NCBI GenBank assembly: GCA_051650265.1
Contig: JBOFIR010000180.1
Coordinates: forward strand, 1 to 10,289
Length of the DNA stretch: 10,289 nucleotides
Source: JBOFEH01 sp051650265
GTDB lineage: Bacteria > Bacillota > Clostridia > Lachnospirales > Cellulosilyticaceae
Reading direction: 5' to 3'
The position numbers and the translations under genes are program-made. The notes under the pieces were generated by a model that saw only the letters and a program-made list of their open reading frames with translations, was not told where the DNA came from and did not search any database. Below are positions 5,525 to 10,289 of this stretch, piece after piece; the first letter of the stretch is position 1, and every line of letters starts with the position of its first letter.

Positions 5525-7331
5525 AAAGTTCAGTACGTCCAAGCACGCTCAACTTTGCTTGGTACTGTTTACTAAGCGTCTTAATGCCTTCCTTTAAGCG
5601 TTTCATGTCGCAGAGCATCTCCTGTTTTGTTTCTTGCGTCGCCCACTTGGCTGGTCTACCTGCTACCGCCCAGCTCTGTGGGGTTTCTACCTGCTCATAG
5701 TCATAGGTACTTTTAACCGTTGCCAACAGCTCCGCAATAGGTGCTTCTAGCTCTGGGCACATCTTCTTCATATAATACAGCTTATTGATGTCGCGTACAC
5801 CTTCATCTAATTTTGCAAGTCTTACAGCGTATTTTGATACTTTATTCTCGCTCGTTTTTTCATCAGGATAGACTAGGAAACAGTCTCCCGCTTGAAAAGC
5901 CGAATGTGTCCCATCTTCTAAGGGATCTTCCACCCATGCGTCAAAGGCCCATCTCAAATAACCATCTGCCCCAATAGATCCTGCATACATAATCGTCCAG
6001 TAACTTTCTACAGGTGCAGATTTGATAAAGCTATTTGGAAAATGTTCCGTTGCTGTATACAGGGTGGTTTTCTTGCCTTCTTCTTTTCTCTTTTTTGCAA
6101 CTTCCATATAAGCAGGCAGACTCTCTCTGATTTCCTCTAACCCAATACTTGCGCTACTTAATTGGTCAAAGATTTTTGCATTGCCAATAAAATCGTTAAA
6201 TGCTGCTACTTTCTTTAGGGTCTGACCTGCTGCATTTTTTACCTGATCTACAGTCTGGAAAGCAACTTCCATCTGATGTCTTTCATCATATCCCATATAG
6301 ATCTGGTCAAACCACCCTTTTTCCACTACATGCGCCACAAAAGCTTCTAGGAAAGGAATCCATATAGCCTCATATTGCTCGCGGTTGTCGACACTTGCTA
6401 CATAGACTTGTTGTGTCTGTGTGACTTCATCTGTATACAGAATTTCGTTTTTCCAAGGCATCATACTATAGCAGATCACCTGATCACCTATCCCGAGCTC
6501 TTGACATAGCATCACCCATTTATCAAAATGATCATAGTCAAATCGCCAATTGCCATCTTTTTGTTTGATCCACTTGATCATAGAAGGGTAATGAATCGCA
6601 TGCTTACTATAGGTTTGACCACCCCAAGCTTCTTCTACAATCGATACTGTAATCGCTTTCCCTCCCAGACGTTTATACAAAGACATATGGCTCTTCAAAA
6701 TCTCTAAATGTGCTGGTGAAAATGGTTCAACACCATAATACTCCGCCACATTATAAGGATGTTGCCAATACTCCACCCCAAACAAATAGTCCTCTGGCAG
6801 AGGAAGTACCGCCTCCAACACTTCAATCTCATATGTAAAACAGATTGGCTCCCCATCTACTAATATTTTGATTTCACCTACATAGTCTCCTGCCTCAGCG
6901 TCTCTAGGAATATCAAATGTCACCCAAAGTGACTGTACACGCTCTGGCTCTATCTGCATAGGTTCTTCTGTAAAGATAATATCTGCAAATGCTTCCTTTG
7001 GTCCCGTTGGCATGATCCCATCTGGGTTGTGAGCATACCACCCTGCATGGCCTACAAAGCCTTTAGCTTCTTTGATAAAAGATACCTTGGTCTGGGAAGC
7101 TGGGATGCTATGTACGCCGTTACTGAAATCTCCTTTTTCCACCTCTACCTTCACCGATTTGTCTGCTGTTAGAAGTACGATTTCAGAGCATGCCTGATCT
7201 CCCTTCCAAGCCCAGAGCTTTTGAGTAAATACCGGTTCTTGTTGACAGATTGTCTGGTACTGGTCTTGGTTATACTGCAGACCTATCTCTGCAATAGTTG
7301 CTTTGATTGAATACTTATCTTTGTTGTTCAT
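5523..7331 (-). CDS. DUF4091 / GH123-type glycoside hydrolase (putative beta-N-acetylgalactosaminidase-like)
   Basis: A 602-residue enzyme with an N-terminal beta-sandwich (about 10-175, including RDAEAGDYVGEIKI) and a catalytic TIM-barrel-like domain (about 180-500) of the DUF4091 / Glyco_hydro_123 type. Characterised GH123 enzymes remove beta-linked N-acetylgalactosamine by a substrate-assisted mechanism that uses an adjacent Asp-Glu pair. Here YMGYDER places Asp349-Glu350 at the expected strand end. The family-like C-terminal segment YLRWAFDAWVEDPLEDG (458-474) with GDCFLVYPD (482-490) is also present. There is no signal peptide, so it is cytoplasmic. The ATG at 7331 has AAAAGGGA five bases upstream. 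It lies 46 bases after the DUF2264 gene and 8 before the heparinase-like gene. DUF4091 proteins are diverse, so GalNAc specificity is a family-based guess. Confidence 0.82.
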   Translation of the reverse strand: MNNKDKYSIKATIAEIGLQYNQDQYQTICQQEPVFTQKLWAWKGDQACSEIVLLTADKSVKVEVEKGDFSNGVHSIPASQTKVSFIKEAKGFVGHAGWYAHNPDGIMPTGPKEAFADIIFTEEPMQIEPERVQSLWVTFDIPRDAEAGDYVGEIKILVDGEPICFTYEIEVLEAVLPLPEDYLFGVEYWQHPYNVAEYYGVEPFSPAHLEILKSHMSLYKRLGGKAITVSIVEEAWGGQTYSKHAIHYPSMIKWIKQKDGNWRFDYDHFDKWVMLCQELGIGDQVICYSMMPWKNEILYTDEVTQTQQVYVASVDNREQYEAIWIPFLEAFVAHVVEKGWFDQIYMGYDERHQMEVAFQTVDQVKNAAGQTLKKVAAFNDFIGNAKIFDQLSSASIGLEEIRESLPAYMEVAKKRKEEGKKTTLYTATEHFPNSFIKSAPVESYWTIMYAGSIGADGYLRWAFDAWVEDPLEDGTHSAFQAGDCFLVYPDEKTSENKVSKYAVRLAKLDEGVRDINKLYYMKKMCPELEAPIAELLATVKSTYDYEQVETPQSWAVAGRPAKWATQETKQEMLCDMKRLKEGIKTLSKQYQAKLSVLGRTEL

Positions 7332-7377
7332 AAAAGTCCCTTTTATCTCTCATCCTATTTATTGTGTGTATTTTGTC

Positions 7378-8532
7378 TTATTGGTAAAGCGCATGGTCTG
7401 CCGCTACGTTCATGCCACTCCAGATTTTTTGCATCGTATAGGGCGCATCTGCATCTGTCCAGAATGTATCATCTGCATCTAGCCCCAATGGTAAAAAGGC
7501 AAAGGTACATAGATATAGGCTACCTATCGAGATATAGCTTTCACCTAGATCAGGTTGGTTGCCATAGAGACCAATGTTGAGCCACCCTGCTTCGTCAAAG
7601 GTGTGCGGCGCATCTATACATCTTGTAATCATAGCTGTGAGTGCACATCTTACGCCAGCTTCAGTGAGGTCTTCATGCAAGGCCTTGCCACGTGCCATAT
7701 GTGCTAAGTGATGGAATGCACCACAGCGATAGACAATAGATCTACCTACTGCACAGAAAGTACCATCTGTATTAATAGCCATCTCTTGTACCTTGGCGTA
7801 GCGCTGTGCTCTTTTGCGCATGACCGTATAATGCCCTTGATAATCCCTATAATCTGTACCTACTTCTTCTAAAATCGCTATCAAAAATGGGTGAATGACA
7901 AAGCTATTGTAGTAATCTACATGATATTCTTTGCCATCCTTGTATTGTCCATCTCCCACATACCACTGCTCCATTTGCTTGATCCCAAAGTCAATGCGCA
8001 TCATATCACATGGTTCTCCCACCGCATGGAAAAATGCCTCTACCATGCAACTAAATAAAAGCCAGTTGTTAAACCAAGGTTGGATGTCCCTTGTCTCTTT
8101 AAAATATTTGATAATATTCTGTCTGGTCTTCTGATCTAACTGCTCCCACAACGATGTTTTTGCACGCATTAATCCCAATGCCAAAAAGGCCGTATCTACT
8201 AATACCTGTGGTAAGTAGTTATCATCCTTCTTGGTATAAAGAAAATCTGGCGATGTTTCATCAAATCCATTTTTAAGTCCTCTAATTGTGAGCTTCAAAT
8301 AATGATCCCGCAGTTTTTGTTCGTCTTCCTCTAAATGTTCAGCTTCAAACCAAGCAGTGAACCCACACAATGTTCTCCCAACAGCTTCTAAATAGGTACA
8401 GTACTGTCGATCATCACTGTGCGCATGCTTTTTCATTGGCATATTTACCTTAAGTGTGTTATTTGCGAGATTATAAAGCACTGGATAGGCAATCTTGATT
8501 GTCCGATCAACCCAGATTTGACGTGTGTTCAT
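7378..8532 (-). CDS. DUF2264 family protein (putative intracellular glycoside hydrolase)
   Basis: A complete 384-residue DUF2264 protein, expected to fold as an (alpha/alpha)6 barrel. Motifs I associate with the family are YLEAVGRTLCGFTAWFE (47-63), NNWLLFSCMVEAFF (155-168), WYVGDGQYKDG (190-200), VDYYNSFVIHPF (205-216) and GRSIVYRCGAFHHLA (263-277), rich in aromatic and acidic residues that would line the pocket. From memory, some DUF2264 proteins have been placed in glycoside hydrolase family GH154, with beta-glucuronidase activity reported; I could not check this. No signal peptide is seen. The ATG at 8532 has AAGGGGG eight bases upstream. It is the first gene after a 134-base leader with two palindromes and is likely co-transcribed with the next two genes. 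Removal of a terminal uronic acid would fit the neighbouring lyase-like gene, but this is inference. Confidence 0.82.
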   Translation of the reverse strand: MNTRQIWVDRTIKIAYPVLYNLANNTLKVNMPMKKHAHSDDRQYCTYLEAVGRTLCGFTAWFEAEHLEEDEQKLRDHYLKLTIRGLKNGFDETSPDFLYTKKDDNYLPQVLVDTAFLALGLMRAKTSLWEQLDQKTRQNIIKYFKETRDIQPWFNNWLLFSCMVEAFFHAVGEPCDMMRIDFGIKQMEQWYVGDGQYKDGKEYHVDYYNSFVIHPFLIAILEEVGTDYRDYQGHYTVMRKRAQRYAKVQEMAINTDGTFCAVGRSIVYRCGAFHHLAHMARGKALHEDLTEAGVRCALTAMITRCIDAPHTFDEAGWLNIGLYGNQPDLGESYISIGSLYLCTFAFLPLGLDADDTFWTDADAPYTMQKIWSGMNVAADHALYQ

Positions 8533-8556
8533 TTTTTCTTCCCCCTTGTATAGTTC

Positions 8557-8573
8557 CCCTAAATACTTTAGGG
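8557..8573 (-). promoter_or_regulatory. Perfect palindrome in the DUF2264 leader
   Basis: CCCTAAA (8557-8563) and TTTAGGG (8567-8573) form a perfect seven-base inverted repeat with a three-base centre, ten bases upstream of the DUF2264 ribosome site. It could be a regulator site or a small hairpin in the mRNA leader. It has no T run after it on the minus strand, so it is not a convincing terminator. Confidence 0.4.
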
Positions 8574-8594
8574 CCTTTTACCCAATCCTATCAT

Positions 8595-8613
8595 TTTACT
8601 ATACCTTAGTAAA
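8595..8613 (-). promoter_or_regulatory. Palindromic operator-like site over a possible -10 box
   Basis: TTTACTA (8595-8601) and TAGTAAA (8607-8613) form a perfect seven-base inverted repeat with a five-base centre, the geometry of a dimeric repressor site. On the minus strand it contains TATAGT (8598-8603), a five-of-six match to a -10 box; no good -35 box is seen in the very AT-rich DNA upstream. It sits about 60 bases before the DUF2264 start. Regulated internal transcription of the last three catabolic genes is the likely reading. Confidence 0.45.
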
Positions 8614-8666
8614 TATATTTATTTTATTCTTAAAAATATAAAATTTTATCTCTATTCTATCAGTTT

Positions 8667-10289
8667 TTATTGCAAGAGTTGTATAATTATACTATCCGTA
8701 TCTCCTGTTTTTAAGGTTGCTGGTTTTTTCTCATAATTCCCCATATAATGCTCGGTATAGCTCCAGTCGTTGTTAATGATCAAAATTGCCCTATTTTCAT
8801 GTTCCCATGCAATGCGCGCTGCATGGTCTGCTTGGGATACCACATGGATTTTAGCCGCTCCCTCTTCAAAGAGCACATCATATTCCAAGATATATTCTCT
8901 CATGGTCTTGAAATCATTGGTGACTTGATGCTGGTTAGAATCCGTTACTGAATCTTCATACAAAAAGTAGTTTGTCATATCCTCTTTCCATGGCCAGCAC
9001 GGTTTCACACCATACTGGTCCCTCCATTCCTGTGCATCTTTTCTGACTCTGTATGCCGTTCCTACTAGCCTTCCGATATGGTCATTGGGATACACTGACC
9101 AAAGCCCTTTTCTCTCCCAGCTTACAGCTTTGATTGCCGCATTCACTTCAAAGGATAGGCCAACCTCATACAGACGTTTCTCATCCACTTCACCAAGAAT
9201 CTCATAGTGCGTTTCCATCACGCCATTGTCGCTGATTGCCATCACGAACTTCACTGCTAGATCACCATAGCTTCCTCTTGTACTCACCTTCACCTGTGAA
9301 CTGGTGTGCTGAATCTGGATACCGGTTTCCTGATCGAGTAACCATACTCCTAGTTCCTTGCCACCTACATGGAGGTGTGGTCCACCTACAAGAAGTAACT
9401 GTTCCTTGTACTTACCACTCTGAATCTTACCTGTGTGCGTATCTAATACGAGTTCAAAAGCTTCACCTTCTATATGAATCTGCCCATCCACCTCTTTCAA
9501 TACAGGTGCGCCTATCATAGGTGGCATTGTTTTTCTCTGAGGCACTACAAGAGGGATCCTATAACTATCAATCAGTATGCCATCTTGACTATAGAATGTG
9601 AGCAGAATCTGTTCATGCCCATACCACCTCTTATCCTCTAGTTCAATCATACCCCACTCACGTTCTTTGATTTCTGGCAGCATCACTTTTCCTGTCATGT
9701 CTCCCACAGTCCATGTAAGCGCTACTTCACTCAAGCAAGTATGCATGAAACGATTCTCCACAGGTATCTCTAGCTTATAGCCATCCTTTATGCAGACCTT
9801 CTGCTCATCAATTCGTATAGGTGAATAGGCTTTCTTTGTCAACCATGCCTCTGGCTTAAGCCGTCTATAGACATCCATCACACTGCCCCATTCGCCATAG
9901 CCTGTGGCTGTTCCATCAGAATGGTTTTGATACCTCGGCTTTACCCCTTCAGGAATATAGAACACTTCATCTATACCACCCCATAAGGCGCCACCTAGCA
10001 TCCCCTCTGTCTCATAGATTTCATCCCAGAGCAGTTTGACATTTTCTCCCCACCAGTTACGCACACCAAGGTCCCTGCTTAGTTCCCCAATATTGTAACA
10101 CGCCACATGTGCATACTCATCATGAATAACAGGAATCTGCTTATCTGTCACCCAACCATTATGCTTGTAATGACTACTCCACATATCAGAAATAAACTGT
10201 TTATCTTGTGGCATCAGCTCTGTATAGCTCCATTTATGAGGTCTCGTCTGGTCTGTTGCCATAATGTAGGCATACATCTGTTCTACTTT
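8667..10289 (-). CDS. Glycoside hydrolase family 2 enzyme, C-terminal part (beta-galactosidase/glucuronidase-like; 5' end cut by window)
   Basis: An open frame runs off the right edge; 540 residues are present. The first Met in the frame, at 10277, is not the true start, because the open frame continues upstream and GH2 proteins need their N-terminal beta-domains and most of the TIM barrel before this point. The part seen begins inside the barrel. PVIHDEYAHVACYN (coding about 10090-10130) matches the GH2 nucleophile region, with the Glu coded at 10116-10118 as the likely nucleophile, as in the LacZ segment CEYAHAMGN. It is followed by GALWGGIDEVFYIP at the barrel end. After it come beta-sandwich regions like the LacZ C-terminal domains, including FELVLDTHTGKIQS and NDHIGRLVGTAYR. 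It would remove a beta-linked sugar from oligosaccharides. The acid/base Glu lies outside the window, so sugar specificity and location cannot be judged. It is the first of four catabolic genes here. Confidence 0.9.
   Translation of the reverse strand, partial: KVEQMYAYIMATDQTRPHKWSYTELMPQDKQFISDMWSSHYKHNGWVTDKQIPVIHDEYAHVACYNIGELSRDLGVRNWWGENVKLLWDEIYETEGMLGGALWGGIDEVFYIPEGVKPRYQNHSDGTATGYGEWGSVMDVYRRLKPEAWLTKKAYSPIRIDEQKVCIKDGYKLEIPVENRFMHTCLSEVALTWTVGDMTGKVMLPEIKEREWGMIELEDKRWYGHEQILLTFYSQDGILIDSYRIPLVVPQRKTMPPMIGAPVLKEVDGQIHIEGEAFELVLDTHTGKIQSGKYKEQLLLVGGPHLHVGGKELGVWLLDQETGIQIQHTSSQVKVSTRGSYGDLAVKFVMAISDNGVMETHYEILGEVDEKRLYEVGLSFEVNAAIKAVSWERKGLWSVYPNDHIGRLVGTAYRVRKDAQEWRDQYGVKPCWPWKEDMTNYFLYEDSVTDSNQHQVTNDFKTMREYILEYDVLFEEGAAKIHVVSQADHAARIAWEHENRAILIINNDWSYTEHYMGNYEKKPATLKTGDTDSIIIQLLQ

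Noticed and set aside
8681..8692. Twelve-base palindrome GTATAATTATAC near the 3' end of the GH2 gene.
   Set aside because: It is inside coding DNA, entirely AT except the ends, and not followed by a T run. Chance is the simplest explanation, so I did not call it an operator or terminator.

Overview
The window looks like a chromosomal stretch from an anaerobic, spore-forming clostridium, probably a Lachnospirales or Cellulosilyticum-like plant or gut polysaccharide degrader. This is inferred from AT-rich intergenic DNA, strong Shine-Dalgarno sequences, a sigma-A-like promoter style, a BclA-like collagen protein and a sugar ABC transporter next to carbohydrate-active enzymes. I cannot name the species. 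All eight genes I accept lie on the minus strand, so transcription runs from high to low coordinates. Both end genes are cut by the window.

Right part (10289 to 3754): a carbohydrate-degradation cluster. In transcription order it holds the 3' part of a glycoside hydrolase family 2 enzyme, a DUF2264 (alpha/alpha)6-type protein, a DUF4091/GH123-type enzyme with the Asp-Glu pair of that family, and a heparinase II/III-like protein. The three complete enzymes have no signal peptide. The cluster is therefore best read as cytoplasmic processing of imported oligosaccharides, probably rich in uronic acid and/or N-acetylhexosamine. The last three genes are tightly spaced (46 and 8 bases). The 134-base gap before the DUF2264 gene carries two perfect palindromes, one over a possible -10 box, so this is probably an internal regulated promoter.

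Middle part (3730 to 1157): three genes unrelated to catabolism. A 93-residue orphan has its own promoter and a long hairpin terminator. A BclA-like collagen protein (GPT/GAT repeats, C-terminal beta-rich head) follows, then a small glycosyltransferase of the putative rhamnosyltransferase type. The terminator hairpin of the collagen gene physically overlaps a near-consensus promoter for the transferase gene. The pair suggests a glycosylated spore-surface or cell-surface filament and its modifying enzyme.

Left part (1147 to 1): the start of a new unit, with a lipoprotein sugar-binding protein of an ABC importer. It is preceded by a TATAAT box and four helically spaced A6-tract repeats. Permease genes probably follow beyond the left edge. 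This importer may feed the enzymes at the right, but the three-gene insertion separates them. No tRNA, rRNA, CRISPR array, insertion sequence or phage gene was seen, and no gene-free stretch exceeds 300 bases.
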